A stretch of 64,000 nt of DNA, taken from contig JAFQCR010000011.1 in assembly GCA_017416345.1 (NCBI GenBank), positions 1 through 64,000 on the forward strand. The letters run 5' to 3'. A program made the translations under genes and the position numbers. Each line of letters begins with the position of its first letter. Within the stretch, counting starts at the first letter, position 1. The stretch is from Clostridia bacterium. Its GTDB lineage: Bacteria > Bacillota > Clostridia > Oscillospirales > Acutalibacteraceae. A model generated the notes under the pieces. It was not told the DNA's origin. It made no database searches and saw nothing but the letters and a program-made list of their open reading frames with translations. Below are positions 52,218 through 62,714 of this stretch, piece after piece.

Positions 52218-52331
52218 TTAACCCTGGCGCTGCTTGTGATTGGGATTCTCACAGATAACCATGATTTTTCCCTTTCTCTTAATAACTTTGCACTTATCGC
52301 ACATCTTTTTGACAGAAGGTCTGACTTTCAT
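52218..52331 (-). CDS. rpmJ: 50S ribosomal protein L36
   Basis: This 37-residue gene is easy to miss. It starts [20 protein letters not shown] at 52331 and ends HKQRQG. Cys11, Cys14, Cys27 and a His form the zinc site of the zinc-binding L36 form. It lies between infA and rpsM as usual. Confidence 0.96.
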   Translation of the reverse strand: MKVRPSVKKMCDKCKVIKRKGKIMVICENPNHKQRQG

Positions 52332-52359
52332 TCTTTGTACCTCCAATTTGTTTCCTGAC

Positions 52360-52578
52360 TTACTTCGAACGCCAGGTAATGCGTCCCTTGGTCAGGTCGT
52401 AGGGTGACATTTCAACCGTTACCTTATCACCGGGAAGAATGCGTATGAAGTTCATACGGAGCTTACCCGAGATATGGGCAAGGATCTGGTGTCCGCCCTG
52501 AATTTCAACCTTGAACATCGCATTCGGCATTGCCTCAACGACTGTTCCTTCCAATTCAATCATATCCTCTTTGGACAT
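52360..52578 (-). CDS. infA: Translation initiation factor IF-1
   Basis: The 72-residue S1/OB-fold protein blocks the ribosomal A site during initiation. It starts [20 protein letters not shown] and contains [19 protein letters not shown]. It follows the KOW-domain gene with no gap. Confidence 0.98.
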   Translation of the reverse strand: MSKEDMIELEGTVVEAMPNAMFKVEIQGGHQILAHISGKLRMNFIRILPGDKVTVEMSPYDLTKGRITWRSK

Positions 52579-52839
52579 TCAAATCTCTCCTTGACAGTGT
52601 AGGCTTTGAAGATCATTCAAAGCGTGTCGTATTGATCTGTTTGTGAGCATCTGTTCCTCTGTGACGGTCGCATTTGTCAGCGAAAGGTGTTTGATGTTTT
52701 TCTGTTTGGGTCGGTCAACGGGACGTTCCTTGCCGTCTGCGACAAGCACCTTACCGTCCTTCTGACCCAAAACCACCATAAAGCTTCCGCAATCTCTGCC
52801 GGCTAACGAACAGACTATCGTTCCTCTTTCGGGCAACAT
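52579..52839 (-). CDS. KOW-domain RNA-binding protein (L14e-like)
   Basis: The 86-residue protein starts MLPERGTIVCSLAGRDCGSF with a KOW-type loop. It resembles the small KOW proteins that Clostridia carry between map and infA and that relate to L14e. It probably binds RNA on or near the ribosome; its role is not established. The start ATG follows GAGGAAG. Confidence 0.85.
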   Translation of the reverse strand: MLPERGTIVCSLAGRDCGSFMVVLGQKDGKVLVADGKERPVDRPKQKNIKHLSLTNATVTEEQMLTNRSIRHALNDLQSLHCQGEI

Positions 52840-52854
52840 AACTTCCTCCTCAAA

Positions 52855-53604
52855 TTACGGCAATGTCATAATTTTCGGACCGTCGGCCGTGATGGCAACG
52901 GTATGCTCAAAATGAGCGGAAAGTGAGCCGTCCGAGGTCAATACTGTCCAGCCGTCCGGCATGACCTTGACATCATAAGAACCGGCGTTTACCATCGGTT
53001 CGATTGCGATCGTCATACCCGGAACAAGACGTACTCCTCTGCCGGATACTCCGAAATTGGGTATCTCCGGGGCTTCATGAAGACTCGTGCCTACGCCGTG
53101 CCCAACGTATTTGCGGACCACCGAGTAACCGCGAGACTCGACATACTGTTGAACTGCTGCCGATATATCACCGACTCTACCGCCGGGAAGTGCGTGCTTG
53201 ATGCCTTCGTAAAGGCTCTCCTTGGTCACTTCCATCAGCCGCTTCGCCTCGTCACTTACGTCACCGCAGGCAAAAGTGGCGGCATTGTCGCCGTTATATC
53301 CTTCAAACTCCGCACCAAGATCCACGCTGACAATGTCACCGGCTCTTATTATGCGGTTTTTGGCAGGTATGCCGTGAATAACCTCGTTGTTAATAGATAT
53401 ACAAGCGGTCGCCGGAAAGCCGTAAAGTCCTTTAAAGTTGGGTCTTGCGCCCTTGCTTCTTATGAACTTCTCGGCAAGAGTGTCGAGCTCTAAGGTTGAT
53501 ACTCCCGGCTCGACCGCCTCACCTATTAACTTCAGCGCCTGCGCCGAAATAACACAGGCTTCTTTCATTATAGCCAGCTCCCTGGCTGTTTTAAGCACTA
53601 CCAT
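52855..53604 (-). CDS. map: Methionine aminopeptidase
   Basis: The enzyme removes the initiator methionine using a two-metal site. The 249-residue type I enzyme shows SINNEVIHGIP, VSVDLGAEFEGYNGD, YVGHGVGTSLHEAPEIPNFG and AIEPMVNAG, which supply the Asp, His and Glu ligands. It starts 2 bases after adk, so the two are coupled. Confidence 0.97.
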   Translation of the reverse strand: MVVLKTARELAIMKEACVISAQALKLIGEAVEPGVSTLELDTLAEKFIRSKGARPNFKGLYGFPATACISINNEVIHGIPAKNRIIRAGDIVSVDLGAEFEGYNGDNAATFACGDVSDEAKRLMEVTKESLYEGIKHALPGGRVGDISAAVQQYVESRGYSVVRKYVGHGVGTSLHEAPEIPNFGVSGRGVRLVPGMTIAIEPMVNAGSYDVKVMPDGWTVLTSDGSLSAHFEHTVAITADGPKIMTLP

Positions 53605-53606
53605 AA

Positions 53607-54239
53607 TTAGATACCTAAAGCTTCAAATACAAGCTTGGTAGTGTCGGCTACTTCTTCCTGACCGGGAACCGATTTCAGCTTGCCGGTTTTGGAATAGTAG
53701 TTTTTGAGCGGCTCGGTCTGCTCGTGGTAGATCGCAAGACGCTCAAGCACTGTTTCAGGTGCGTCATCCTTACGTTGGATAAGCTCGGCACCGCAGAGAT
53801 TACAGATGCCGTCTTTAGCCGGCTTCTTGTACTCAAGGTGATAGCTTGCTCCGCATGCGGGACACACGCGTCTTCCGCCCAGACGGGCTGCGATGGCTTC
53901 GTCCTTAACATCAATGTCAAGCACGCAGTCGATCTCGACGCCGAGTGAATCAAGTGCTTCGGCCTGAGGTATTGTTCTGGGGAAACCGTCAAGGATGAAA
54001 CCGTTATTACAGTCATCCTTTGCCAGGCGTTCCTTGATGATGCCGATCACGACATCATCCGAAACAAGCTGGCCGGCTTCAACAGCAGCCTTGGCCTTCA
54101 ACCCCATCTCGGTACCGTTTTTCATTGCCTCACGGATAATGTTTCCGGTCGAGATGGTGGGGATTGAAAGTTTTTCACAGATGATCTCTGCCTGCGTGCC
54201 CTTACCGGCACCGGGTGCACCGAGAAGTATCAGTTTCAT
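53607..54239 (-). CDS. adk: Adenylate kinase
   Basis: The enzyme interconverts ATP plus AMP and two ADP. The 210-residue protein has the P-loop GAPGAGKGTQ at 7-16. DGFPRTIPQAEAL is the AMP-site motif. The LID domain has four cysteines in CPACG and CNLCG, the zinc-binding Gram-positive form. It lies between secY and map, the standard order. Confidence 0.98.
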   Translation of the reverse strand: MKLILLGAPGAGKGTQAEIICEKLSIPTISTGNIIREAMKNGTEMGLKAKAAVEAGQLVSDDVVIGIIKERLAKDDCNNGFILDGFPRTIPQAEALDSLGVEIDCVLDIDVKDEAIAARLGGRRVCPACGASYHLEYKKPAKDGICNLCGAELIQRKDDAPETVLERLAIYHEQTEPLKNYYSKTGKLKSVPGQEEVADTTKLVFEALGI

Positions 54240-54251
54240 ATCTGTTACCTC

Positions 54252-55535
54252 TTAATCAAGGAAGCCCTTGTAGTGGCGCATCATCATCTGGGATTCGAGA
54301 TTGTTAACGATCTCAAGTGCAACACCGACAACGATGAGTACCGAAGTACCGCCGATGGAGATGTTTGCAAATGCGGGGCTGAACAATCCGAAGAGGATCG
54401 GTCCTACAGCGACAACGCTGAGGCAGATGGCTCCGATAAGAGTGATTCTGGAAAGAACTCTCTTGATGAAGTCTGCGGTGGACTGACCGGGGCGGATACC
54501 GGGGATGGATCCGCTGTTCTTTCTGAGGTTGTTTGCCATCTCAACAGGATTGTACTGAATGGTTACATAGAAGTAAGCAAATGCAATGATCATTGCAAAG
54601 TACAGAACTGCGTAGAAGACACCCTGAGTGCTGAACATTGAAAGGATCTTGTAGAACCAGTTCGGCTCCTTGGGGTTCCAGAAAGAAAGAACCATAGTGG
54701 GGATCATCAGGATGGAGCTGGCGAAGATGATGGGCATAACACCGGACATATTGACCTTGATGGGAATATGGGTGTTCTGGCCACCGTACATCTTACGGCC
54801 GACAACACGCTTGGCATACTGAACAGGCAGTCTGCGCTCGGCGTTAGTCATCCAGACGATGAAAGCAATAACAAGAAGGAACACGACAACGATCAGGACG
54901 GTAGCGATCGGCTCTCCTGCCTGCCACCAAGCAATAAGCTGGCCGACAGCATCGGGGAAGCGGGAAAGGATACCTGCGAACAACAGTATCGAAATACCGT
55001 TGCCAATGCCCTTTTCGTCGATCTGCTCACCAAGCCACATAACGAGTGCGGAACCGGCTGCCAAGGTAAGAACGATGACGAATCCGGCAAACCACTCTGC
55101 GAAGGTGCCGCTGATCTTGAGCAGGTTGCTTCGGTTGAGGTAGATGTAAAATGCCAATCCCTGGATAATACCGAGGATTACGGTTGCAACACGGGTGTGC
55201 TTTGCAATGATCTTACGTCCCTCTTCTCCTTCTTTGGAGATCCTCTCATAGTAGGGAATTGCTACTGTGAGAAGCTGCATAATGATGGAAGAGTTGATGT
55301 ACGGGGTAACGCCCATTGCGAAGATAGCGCCGTACTGCAACGCACCACCGGTGAATGTTGAGAAATAGCTTCCGAAAACATTGCTCTCGGACATGGTCTT
55401 GCCAAGTGCCACGGGATCAATAAACGGAACAGGAATGACAGAACCGATACGGAATATCAAGATAATAAAGAGAGTGAAAAGAATCTTCTTACGAAGGTCA
55501 GCGACCTTCCATGCATTCTTAATTGTCTCTAACAT
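54252..55535 (-). CDS. secY: Protein translocase channel SecY
   Basis: The 427-residue membrane protein forms the channel for protein export, with ten hydrophobic segments. The plug region is FTGGALQYGAIFAMGVTPYI. I start it at 55535 (MLETIKNAWK), one base after the rplO stop; the longer in-frame version would overlap rplO. Confidence 0.97.
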   Translation of the reverse strand: MLETIKNAWKVADLRKKILFTLFIILIFRIGSVIPVPFIDPVALGKTMSESNVFGSYFSTFTGGALQYGAIFAMGVTPYINSSIIMQLLTVAIPYYERISKEGEEGRKIIAKHTRVATVILGIIQGLAFYIYLNRSNLLKISGTFAEWFAGFVIVLTLAAGSALVMWLGEQIDEKGIGNGISILLFAGILSRFPDAVGQLIAWWQAGEPIATVLIVVVFLLVIAFIVWMTNAERRLPVQYAKRVVGRKMYGGQNTHIPIKVNMSGVMPIIFASSILMIPTMVLSFWNPKEPNWFYKILSMFSTQGVFYAVLYFAMIIAFAYFYVTIQYNPVEMANNLRKNSGSIPGIRPGQSTADFIKRVLSRITLIGAICLSVVAVGPILFGLFSPAFANISIGGTSVLIVVGVALEIVNNLESQMMMRHYKGFLD

Positions 55536-55536
55536 A

Positions 55537-55977
55537 TCAGAGTACCTCGTACTTTCCACCTGCTGCCACGATCTTATCCTTTGCAGCGGCAGAGAAGGCA
55601 ACAGCCTTCACGGTAATCTTCTTGGTCAATTCACCGTTACCAAGAACTTTAAGTCCGTCATACTCCTTCTTGATAATGCCCTTTTCGATGAGAGCTGCAG
55701 CATCTACAACTGCTCCGTCCTCAAATACATTGAGGGCTGCGATGTTGACGGTTGCAAACTCACTGGCAAAAATGTTGTTAAAACCTCTCTTGGGAACACG
55801 TCTCTGAAGGGGCATCTGTCCGCCTTCAAAACCGAATCTCTGGCCGCGACCTGCACGTGCCTTCTGACCTTTGTGTCCCTTACCGGCAGTTTTACCGTTG
55901 CCGGAACCATGACCTCTACCGATGCGCTTTACCTCTTTAGTAGAACCCTCAACGGCTTTAAGCTCATGAATTTTCAT
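55537..55977 (-). CDS. rplO: 50S ribosomal protein L15
   Basis: The 146-residue protein starts [20 protein letters not shown] at 55977 after AAGGAGG. A glycine- and arginine-rich stretch follows ([19 protein letters not shown]), which reaches into the 23S rRNA core. It precedes secY. Confidence 0.97.
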   Translation of the reverse strand: MKIHELKAVEGSTKEVKRIGRGHGSGNGKTAGKGHKGQKARAGRGQRFGFEGGQMPLQRRVPKRGFNNIFASEFATVNIAALNVFEDGAVVDAAALIEKGIIKKEYDGLKVLGNGELTKKITVKAVAFSAAAKDKIVAAGGKYEVL

Positions 55978-55990
55978 AGTTCGCACCTCC

Positions 55991-56173
55991 TTAGTTAGCT
56001 TCAGTTACCTCGACGAGGTGGATAATTTTCTTGATCTTACCCTGGGTGGCTGCGTTGTCGGGCTGAACGGTGACATCGCCGCGCTTGTGAAGTCCGAGGG
56101 CTTTGGCGGTTGCGATCTGATCAGGCTTGCAGCAGATCAGGCTCTTAACCAGCTTTACGTTAAGATTAGCCAT
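55991..56173 (-). CDS. rpmD: 50S ribosomal protein L30
   Basis: The 60-residue protein contains [20 protein letters not shown] and ALGLHKRGD. It lies between rpsE and rplO as in other bacteria. Confidence 0.96.
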   Translation of the reverse strand: MANLNVKLVKSLICCKPDQIATAKALGLHKRGDVTVQPDNAATQGKIKKIIHLVEVTEAN

Positions 56174-56187
56174 TTTACTCGTCCTCC

Positions 56188-56691
56188 TTAACCTAAGATT
56201 TCTTTAACGGTCTTTCCGCGGATAGCAGCAACCTCTTCAGCGGTGCGGAGAGCCTTGAGTCCTTCGATGGTAGCTCTTACAACGTTGTAGGGGTTATTGG
56301 TGCGGAGAGCCTTGGTACGGATATCGGTGATGCCGACAGTCTCAACAACTGCACGGACAGCGCCACCGGCGATAACACCGGTACCTGGAGCGGCGGGCTT
56401 CATAAGAACAGAGCCTGCGCCGTAAACACCGAGAATCTCGTGCGGAATGGTGGTACCCTTCAAGGAAACCTTGATAAGGTTCTTCTTTGCGTCCTCGATG
56501 CCCTTGCGGATAGCGTCAGGAACTTCTCCTGCCTTTCCAACACCGAAGCCGACAGTGCCGTTACCGTCACCAACAACTACCAGAGCTGCGAACTTCATAA
56601 TACGTCCGCCCTTAACAGTCTTGGAAACACGGTTGATGGCAACAACTTTTTCTTTAAGATCCATAGTGGATGCGTCGATCATAGTAGCCAA
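56188..56691 (-). CDS. rpsE: 30S ribosomal protein S5
   Basis: The 167-residue protein is involved in decoding accuracy. The N-terminal RNA-binding fold has [20 protein letters not shown] and [21 protein letters not shown] keep a TTG start at 56691, which is well spaced from GGAGG; an ATG three codons later is too far from that site. Confidence 0.95.
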   Translation of the reverse strand: MATMIDASTMDLKEKVVAINRVSKTVKGGRIMKFAALVVVGDGNGTVGFGVGKAGEVPDAIRKGIEDAKKNLIKVSLKGTTIPHEILGVYGAGSVLMKPAAPGTGVIAGGAVRAVVETVGITDIRTKALRTNNPYNVVRATIEGLKALRTAEEVAAIRGKTVKEILG

Positions 56692-56709
56692 AAGTATTCT
56701 CCTCCTTCT

Positions 56710-57069
56710 TTAGAACTTGAGGCCGCCCTCACGGGCTCCTTCGGCCAGCTCCTTGACACGGCCGTGATAGATATATCCGCCGCGGTCAAATACGCAAACT
56801 TCAATACCCTTGTCTTTAGCACGTGCAGCAATCAACTGTCCAACTTTACGGGCTTCTTCTTTGTTACCCTTAGCAGTTCCGAAGTCCTTCTCGAGAGAAG
56901 AAGCGGAAGCCAAAGTAACTCCGTTTACATCGTCGATAAGCTGGGCGTAAATGTTGCTGTTGGAGCGGAAAACATCGAGACGGGGGCACTCAGCAGTACC
57001 GCTGATCTTGCCACGTACACGAGCATGTCTCTTAAGACGAGCTTTGTTAGTATCAGGTCTTGAAACCAT
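56710..57069 (-). CDS. rplR: 50S ribosomal protein L18
   Basis: The 119-residue protein binds 5S rRNA. It has the basic N-terminus [20 protein letters not shown] and the C-terminal [20 protein letters not shown]. It lies between rplF and rpsE. Confidence 0.97.
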   Translation of the reverse strand: MVSRPDTNKARLKRHARVRGKISGTAECPRLDVFRSNSNIYAQLIDDVNGVTLASASSLEKDFGTAKGNKEEARKVGQLIAARAKDKGIEVCVFDRGGYIYHGRVKELAEGAREGGLKF

Positions 57070-57087
57070 TTTATTTTCTCTCCTTTA

Positions 57088-57636
57088 TTACTTTTTAGCG
57101 CCCTTACCGGCTTTACCTTCTTTGCGGCGGATGTGTTCGCCGGCGTACTTGATACCCTTGCCCTTGTACGGCTCAGGAGGACGCTTCTCGCGAATCTCTG
57201 CTGCAATCTGACCTACAACCTGCTTATCGGCACCGGAAACTACGATTGAGTTCGGGTTGGGAACGTCAATGGTGATTCCGTCTACCTCAGGCATAATTAC
57301 CTGATGAGAGTAACCAAGGTTCATAACCAGGTTCTTACCCTGCTTCTGAACACGGTAACCAACACCGTTGACCTCGAGCTCCTTTTTGAAGCCCTCGGTA
57401 ACACCGATTACCATATTGCTTACCAAAGTGCGGGTAAGTCCGTGCAGTGCACGATCTTCCTTGTCATCCGAAGGACGGGTTACAAGGATCTCGCTGCCCT
57501 CGACCTTGATGGTCATACGCTCGCTGAAAGTCTGAGTAAGGGTGCCCTTGGGGCCCTTAACGGTGACCTCTGCGCCGTTGACTTTAACATCAACTCCGGC
57601 CGGGATGGCGATAGGCTTTCTACCTATTCTTGACAT
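57088..57636 (-). CDS. rplF: 50S ribosomal protein L6
   Basis: The 182-residue protein starts MSRIGRKPIAIPAGVDVKVN at 57636, after GGGAGGTG. It ends with the signature PEPYKGKGIKYAGEHIRRKE. Longer in-frame starts overlap the end of rpsH and lack a site. Confidence 0.97.
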   Translation of the reverse strand: MSRIGRKPIAIPAGVDVKVNGAEVTVKGPKGTLTQTFSERMTIKVEGSEILVTRPSDDKEDRALHGLTRTLVSNMVIGVTEGFKKELEVNGVGYRVQKQGKNLVMNLGYSHQVIMPEVDGITIDVPNPNSIVVSGADKQVVGQIAAEIREKRPPEPYKGKGIKYAGEHIRRKEGKAGKGAKK

Positions 57637-57652
57637 TTCACTGCACCTCCCC

Positions 57653-58051
57653 TTACCAGATGAAAGCGAGGACTTCGCCGCCGACATTCTCACGGCGTGC
57701 CTGCTTGTCAGTCATAATACCTTTTGAAGTGGAAACGATAGCGATTCCAAGGCCTCTCATGACCTTGGGCATATCCTCCACGTTGGAATAAATACGCAGA
57801 CCGGGCTTGGATACTCTGCGAAGACCGGTGATGATCTGCGACTTGTTCGGACCGTACTTAAGTGCGATCTTGATAACTCCCTGCTTGCCGTCTTCCAAAA
57901 CGGTGAAGCCGTTGATGTAACCCTCGTCGAGAAGGATCTGTGCGATAGCCTTCTTAACGTTAGAAGCGGGCACGTCAACCGAGTCATGCTTTGCCGAACT
58001 AGCGTTACGAATTCGTGTCAGCATATCGGCTATTGTATCGGTGATTTGCAT
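57653..58051 (-). CDS. rpsH: 30S ribosomal protein S8
   Basis: The 132-residue protein binds 16S rRNA. It starts [20 protein letters not shown] and ends with [20 protein letters not shown]. In E. coli S8 represses the spc operon; no such site is visible here. Confidence 0.98.
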   Translation of the reverse strand: MQITDTIADMLTRIRNASSAKHDSVDVPASNVKKAIAQILLDEGYINGFTVLEDGKQGVIKIALKYGPNKSQIITGLRRVSKPGLRIYSNVEDMPKVMRGLGIAIVSTSKGIMTDKQARRENVGGEVLAFIW

Positions 58052-58078
58052 ACCGTCAACCTCCTTTACGTATTGCTG

Positions 58079-58264
58079 TTACCAGCTTGCCTTCTTTACT
58101 CCGGGGATCTCGCCCTTGTAGGCCAGCTCTCTGAAGCAAATTCGGCAGATACCGTACTTGCGGAGATAAGCATGGGGGCGACCGCAGATCTTACATCTGG
58201 TGTACTCTCTGGTCGAAAACTTAGCAGGTCTCTGCTGCTTGATTTTCATAGATGTCTTAGCCAT
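58079..58264 (-). CDS. rpsZ: 30S ribosomal protein S14, zinc-binding type
   Basis: The 61-residue short form has [20 protein letters not shown], two CxxC pairs for zinc, as in Gram-positive type Z S14. It lies between rplE and rpsH. Confidence 0.97.
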   Translation of the reverse strand: MAKTSMKIKQQRPAKFSTREYTRCKICGRPHAYLRKYGICRICFRELAYKGEIPGVKKASW

Positions 58265-58275
58265 GTTTACACTCC

Positions 58276-58821
58276 TTACTTCGCAAACGGGGCGCCCATA
58301 AGAGTCAAGAGCTCTCTGGCTTCCTCGTCGGTATTTGCGGTGGTAACAAAAATGATATCCATACCGCGTACCTTGTCGATTTTATCGTAGTCGATTTCAG
58401 GGAAGATCAACTGTTCCTTAACGCCCATTGCATAGTTGCCACGACCGTCGAAGGAGTTGGGGTTGATACCTCTGAAGTCTCTGACTCTCGGAAGAGCGGT
58501 GTTGAAGAGTCTGTCAACAAACTCATACATCTTTTCGCCTCTGAGAGTTACCTTGGCACCGATCGGCATACCTTCACGAAGTTTGAAGTTTGCAACCGAC
58601 TTTCTTGCCTTACAGACGACCGGATGCTGTCCGGTGATCTGGCTGAGATCGTTAACGATGGCATCGATAACCTTTGCGTTATCTCTTGCCTCGCCACAAC
58701 CAACGTTGATAACAACCTTGTCAAGCTTAGGAATCTGCATGACACTCTTGTAGTTATACTTGGCTCTCAGAGCAGGTGCTACGTTGGCTTTGTATTCTTC
58801 TCTTAATCTTGCCATATTCAT
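58276..58821 (-). CDS. rplE: 50S ribosomal protein L5
   Basis: The 181-residue protein contacts 5S rRNA and the P-site tRNA. It has [20 protein letters not shown] and [17 protein letters not shown]. Two ATGs two codons apart both follow AAGGAGG; the second (58815) gives the usual MARL start, so the start is uncertain by 6 bases. Confidence 0.97.
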   Translation of the reverse strand: MNMARLREEYKANVAPALRAKYNYKSVMQIPKLDKVVINVGCGEARDNAKVIDAIVNDLSQITGQHPVVCKARKSVANFKLREGMPIGAKVTLRGEKMYEFVDRLFNTALPRVRDFRGINPNSFDGRGNYAMGVKEQLIFPEIDYDKIDKVRGMDIIFVTTANTDEEARELLTLMGAPFAK

Positions 58822-58833
58822 GCGTCCTCCTTA

Positions 58834-59157
58834 TCAGATTGTTTCGCCGCACTTCTTGCAGATGCGGTCTTTTTTACCATCCTCGTACAGCTTGTGGCCG
58901 ATACGGGTGGGCTGCTTGCACTTGGGGCAGACAACCTGTACCTTGCAGGCATAGATTGCGCTTTCTGCCTCGATTATACCGGAAGGATCGCCGGCCTTGC
59001 GGGGCTTAACATGCTTCTTAACCATGTTGCGACCCTCAACAATAACCTTGCCCTCTTTGGGGCTGACCTCGAGGACCTTACCGGTCTTTCCACGGTCTGC
59101 GTCTCCTCCGGTGAGGATAACGACGGTATCGCCGACTTTAATATTCATTTTATTCAT
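58834..59157 (-). CDS. rplX: 50S ribosomal protein L24
   Basis: The 107-residue protein starts 23S rRNA assembly. A KOW motif (VGDTVVILTGGDADRGKTGK) leads. A C-terminal zinc-type finger has CPKC and CKKC, seen in some Firmicutes but absent from E. coli L24. Confidence 0.97.
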   Translation of the reverse strand: MNKMNIKVGDTVVILTGGDADRGKTGKVLEVSPKEGKVIVEGRNMVKKHVKPRKAGDPSGIIEAESAIYACKVQVVCPKCKQPTRIGHKLYEDGKKDRICKKCGETI

Positions 59158-59172
59158 GTCAGTGTACCTCCA

Positions 59173-59541
59173 TCAAAGAACTTCGGGAGCGAGAGAGAGG
59201 ATCTTCATATAATCCTTCTCACGGAGCTCACGTGCGACGGGTCCAAAGATACGGGTACCTCTGGGGGTCTTGTCTTCTCTGATTATAACCGCGGCATTTT
59301 CATCAAAACGGATATATGAACCGTCATTACGGCGAAGACCTTTGCAAGAACGTACTACTACGGCCTTGACTACATCGCCCTTTTTGACGGTACCGCCGGG
59401 AGCTGCTTTCTTAACGGAAGCAACTACGACGTCGCCAATGTTGGCATACCTTCTGCCGGAACCGCCAAGCACTCTGATGCACATAAGCTCTTTTGCACCG
59501 GTGTTGTCGGCAACCTTAAGGTAAGTCTGTTGCTGTATCAC
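59173..59541 (-). CDS. rplN: 50S ribosomal protein L14
   Basis: The 122-residue protein at the subunit interface starts [20 protein letters not shown] and ends [20 protein letters not shown]. It is well conserved and in its standard position. Confidence 0.98.
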   Translation of the reverse strand: MIQQQTYLKVADNTGAKELMCIRVLGGSGRRYANIGDVVVASVKKAAPGGTVKKGDVVKAVVVRSCKGLRRNDGSYIRFDENAAVIIREDKTPRGTRIFGPVARELREKDYMKILSLAPEVL

Positions 59542-59560
59542 AGTCTTTTCCTCCTTTAGA

Positions 59561-59818
59561 CTACTTTGCCTTCTCTATGATTTCAACTACGCGCCATCTC
59601 TTGTCTTTCGAGAGGGGACGTGTCTCCATAATCAGGACACGGTCACCGATGCCGCACTCATTGTTCTCATCATGGGCTTTGAACTTAACGGTGTTCTTAA
59701 CAATTTTCTTGTAGAGCGGATGCTTTACGTTGTCTTCGATAGCAACTACAACGGTCTTGTCCATCTTGTCGCTGACAACCTTACCGACTCTTGTTTTACG
59801 AAGGTTTCTTTCGCTCAT
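59561..59818 (-). CDS. rpsQ: 30S ribosomal protein S17
   Basis: The 85-residue OB-fold protein starts [20 protein letters not shown] and has [20 protein letters not shown]. It lies between rpmC and rplN. Confidence 0.98.
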   Translation of the reverse strand: MSERNLRKTRVGKVVSDKMDKTVVVAIEDNVKHPLYKKIVKNTVKFKAHDENNECGIGDRVLIMETRPLSKDKRWRVVEIIEKAK

Positions 59819-59838
59819 AGCTTTCGTCCTCCCTTACA

Positions 59839-60042
59839 TTAAGAATTGGCGCCGTTCAGTTCGATCTCGCGGAGAAGAGTCTTAACTCTTGCGATATCCT
59901 TTTTAACGGCTGCAATTCTGGTCGGGTTGTCGAGCTGATTAATGGCATGCTGGAAACGAAGATTGAAGAGTTCTTCTTTCAGATCCTTCAGCTGCTTCTC
60001 GAGCTCTGCCGGGGTCTTATCTCTGAGTTCCTTTACATTCAT
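59839..60042 (-). CDS. rpmC: 50S ribosomal protein L29
   Basis: The 67-residue helical protein near the exit tunnel, where trigger factor and SRP dock, starts [20 protein letters not shown]. Its start overlaps the rplP stop by one base. Confidence 0.97.
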   Translation of the reverse strand: MNVKELRDKTPAELEKQLKDLKEELFNLRFQHAINQLDNPTRIAAVKKDIARVKTLLREIELNGANS

Positions 60043-60464
60043 TACTGCTCACCACCCTGTTCTTTAGTCACAAACTTGCATTTGATAGGCAGCTTGTTAG
60101 CGGCAAGACGCATAGCTTCGCGGGCGACCTCTTCGGATACACCGCCGATTTCAAACATAACTCTGCCCGGTTTTACCACGGCTACCCAATACTCGGGAGA
60201 ACCTTTACCTGAACCCATTCGGGTCTCGGCAGGCTTCTCGGTGATCGGCTTGTCGGGGAAAATCTTGATCCAGACCTGACCGCCACGCTTGATGTAACGG
60301 GTCATGGCAATACGAGCTGCCTCGATCTGGTTTGAGGTGATCCATGCGGGCTCAGTTGCCTGAAGACCGAAATCACCGTTGGAAACGAAATTGCCGCGGA
60401 GTGCCTGACCTTTAAGGCGGCCTCTGTGTACACGGCGGTACTTAACACGCTTAGGTAACAGCAT
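60042..60464 (-). CDS. rplP: 50S ribosomal protein L16
   Basis: The 140-residue protein near the A site starts [20 protein letters not shown] at 60464. Its ATG shares one base with the rpsC stop (TAATG), so the genes are coupled. [20 protein letters not shown] is the core signature. Confidence 0.98.
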   Translation of the reverse strand: MLLPKRVKYRRVHRGRLKGQALRGNFVSNGDFGLQATEPAWITSNQIEAARIAMTRYIKRGGQVWIKIFPDKPITEKPAETRMGSGKGSPEYWVAVVKPGRVMFEIGGVSEEVAREAMRLAANKLPIKCKFVTKEQGGEQ

Positions 60465-61135
60465 TAGCGGTGGCCTCCTTCCTTGCGGGGCTTTCTGGCA
60501 TCGTGCAGAACCTCGCCGGTGTAGATCCATACCTTAACGCCGATGCGGCCGTAGGTGGTATGTGCCTCTGCGAAGCCATAGTCGATGTCAGCACGGATAG
60601 TCTGAAGGGGAATGGTTCCCTCTCTGTAGCTCTCGGAACGGGCGATCTCAGCACCGCCGAGACGACCGGAAACCTGAGTTTTGATACCCTTAACGCCGCA
60701 ACGCATTGCACGTCCCAAGGACAGCTTCATTGCACGACGGAAGGATACACGCTTCTCAAGCTGAGCTGCGATGCTCTCTGCAACCAGGGTTGCATTGACA
60801 TCGGGGTTCTTGATCTCAACGATATTGATGTAAACATCCTTATCGGTGTTGAGAAGCTTCTTGCACTGTGCCTTGAGCTTTTCGATCTCCTCGCCCTTGC
60901 GGCCGATGACCATACCGGGCTTTGCACAGTGGATGTGGATGCGAACGCGCTTTTCGTCACGCTCGATCTCTACTTTAGGAACACCTGCCGAATAAAGGGT
61001 CTTCTTCAGGTACTTACGGAGGTTGTAGTCCTCAACCAAAGTATCGCCGAAATCCTTATCCTTGGTGAACCAACGAGAATCCCAGTTTTTAATAACGCCA
61101 ACACGGAAACCGTGCGGATTTACTTTCTGGCCCAT
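60464..61135 (-). CDS. rpsC: 30S ribosomal protein S3
   Basis: The 223-residue protein lines the mRNA entry channel. It starts [20 protein letters not shown] at 61135 after AAGGAGG. The KH domain has [20 protein letters not shown]. It ends in a basic tail, KPRKEGGHR. Confidence 0.98.
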   Translation of the reverse strand: MGQKVNPHGFRVGVIKNWDSRWFTKDKDFGDTLVEDYNLRKYLKKTLYSAGVPKVEIERDEKRVRIHIHCAKPGMVIGRKGEEIEKLKAQCKKLLNTDKDVYINIVEIKNPDVNATLVAESIAAQLEKRVSFRRAMKLSLGRAMRCGVKGIKTQVSGRLGGAEIARSESYREGTIPLQTIRADIDYGFAEAHTTYGRIGVKVWIYTGEVLHDARKPRKEGGHR

Positions 61136-61151
61136 AACTTTAACCTCCTTC

Positions 61152-61490
61152 TTAGTCTTCACGCTCTCTGAGAACCAGAGTTACGTGAGATGTTCTCTTC
61201 AGGATGCGGTGTGCACGTCCGTGGTCCTTAGCGCGGATTCGTTTCAGAATCGGGCCGGGGCCTACGAAGCACTCTGCTACATAGAGCTTGGATACATCCA
61301 TCTGATGGTTGTTTTCTGCATTAGCGATTGCTGATTTGAGCGATTTTTCAAGATACTCGCAAGCGGCCTTCGGTGTGAACCTAAGAATAGCCATGGCTTT
61401 GTCAGCGTCCTTGTTGCGGATAAGATCCAGGACGATCTGCACCTTGCGAGGTGATATGCGGGCATATCTGAGTGTTGCCCTTGCTTCCAT
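61152..61490 (-). CDS. rplV: 50S ribosomal protein L22
   Basis: The 112-residue protein has a loop that reaches the exit tunnel. It contains [20 protein letters not shown] and [18 protein letters not shown] choose ATG 61490, 9 bases after AAAGGAG; one 6 bases upstream is too close. Confidence 0.96.
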   Translation of the reverse strand: MEARATLRYARISPRKVQIVLDLIRNKDADKAMAILRFTPKAACEYLEKSLKSAIANAENNHQMDVSKLYVAECFVGPGPILKRIRAKDHGRAHRILKRTSHVTLVLRERED

Positions 61491-61513
61491 AGTCATACTC
61501 TCCTTTCGACCGC

Positions 61514-61786
61514 TTACTTCGTAGTCTTTGCGCCGGCATGACCCTTAAAGGTTCTGGTCGGTGCAAACTCGCCGAATTTATGACCTACCATGTCTTCGGT
61601 AACGTATACCGGAACATGCTTTCTACCGTCATGAACTGCCACCGTATGTCCGACGAAATCGGGGAAAATAGTGGATGAACGGCTCCAGGTCTTCAAAACA
61701 CGCTTCTCGCCGGCTTTATTCATTTCCTGTACTCTTTTCAGAAGCACGGGCTGAATGTAAGGGCCTTTTTTAACGCTTCTTCCCAT
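61514..61786 (-). CDS. rpsS: 30S ribosomal protein S19
   Basis: The 90-residue protein of the small-subunit head has [20 protein letters not shown] and [20 protein letters not shown]. It lies between rplB and rplV. Confidence 0.98.
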   Translation of the reverse strand: MGRSVKKGPYIQPVLLKRVQEMNKAGEKRVLKTWSRSSTIFPDFVGHTVAVHDGRKHVPVYVTEDMVGHKFGEFAPTRTFKGHAGAKTTK

Positions 61787-61807
61787 TGTTCTTTCTCCTT
61801 TCGTCGA

Positions 61808-62641
61808 TTACTTAGCATTACGACGCTTGACAATATTCTTGTCAGACTGCTTATGCTTCTTACGGGTCTTGTAACCCAAGGTGGGTTTACCCCAAGGTGT
61901 AACAGGACCGGAACGGCCGATAGGTGCACGTCCCTCACCACCACCGTGGGGGTGATCACACGGGTTCATGACAGAACCGCGAACGGTGGGACGCCAGCCC
62001 ATGTGGCGCTTACGACCTGCTTTACCGATGTTAACATTCTCGTGCTCGGGGTTGGAAACGCTGCCGATGGTTGCCATGCAAGAAGCAGGAACGTTACGGA
62101 GCTCGCCGGAAGGAAGTCTCAGAAGAGCCATTCCGTTTTCCTTAGCCATGAGCTGAGCCATGTTACCGGCAGAACGGGCAAGCTGTGCGCCCTTGCCGGG
62201 GTAAAGTTCAACGTTGTGAACAACGGTACCGACAGGGATATCGGAAAGCTTCAGTGCATTACCGGGCTTGATATCTGCGTCGGGACCGGAAACGATCTTA
62301 TCGCCGACCTTGAGATCCTGAGGAGCGATGATGTAACGCTTCTCGCCGTCCTCGTACTGAACGAGTGCAATGAATGCGGAACGGTTGGGATCGTACTCGA
62401 GGGTCATAACCTCGGCGGGGATGCCGAACTTATCACGCTTGAAGTCGATGATACGGTACTTGATTCTGTTGCCGCCGCCGTGATGACGGACGGTGATGCG
62501 GCCATAGCTGTTACGGCCGGCATGCTTCTTAATTACGCCCAAAAGACTCTTTTCGGGAGCAACCTTGGAAAGCTCGGAGTAGTCCATAACGGTCATACCA
62601 CGTCTACCGTTGGTTGTGGGCTTGTAATGTTTGATAGCCAT
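61808..62641 (-). CDS. rplB: 50S ribosomal protein L2
   Basis: The 277-residue protein supports the peptidyl transferase centre. It starts [20 protein letters not shown] at 62641 and includes [19 protein letters not shown] with the conserved His. A GTG start 12 bases upstream is possible but sits only one base from its binding site. Confidence 0.97.
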   Translation of the reverse strand: MAIKHYKPTTNGRRGMTVMDYSELSKVAPEKSLLGVIKKHAGRNSYGRITVRHHGGGNRIKYRIIDFKRDKFGIPAEVMTLEYDPNRSAFIALVQYEDGEKRYIIAPQDLKVGDKIVSGPDADIKPGNALKLSDIPVGTVVHNVELYPGKGAQLARSAGNMAQLMAKENGMALLRLPSGELRNVPASCMATIGSVSNPEHENVNIGKAGRKRHMGWRPTVRGSVMNPCDHPHGGGEGRAPIGRSGPVTPWGKPTLGYKTRKKHKQSDKNIVKRRNAK

Positions 62642-62714
62642 TTTAAGTTTCACTCTCCTATTTAAGCTTAGCGGAGCTTATGCTCCATACATTGCTTTGA
62701 ATCGTTCTGTCTGA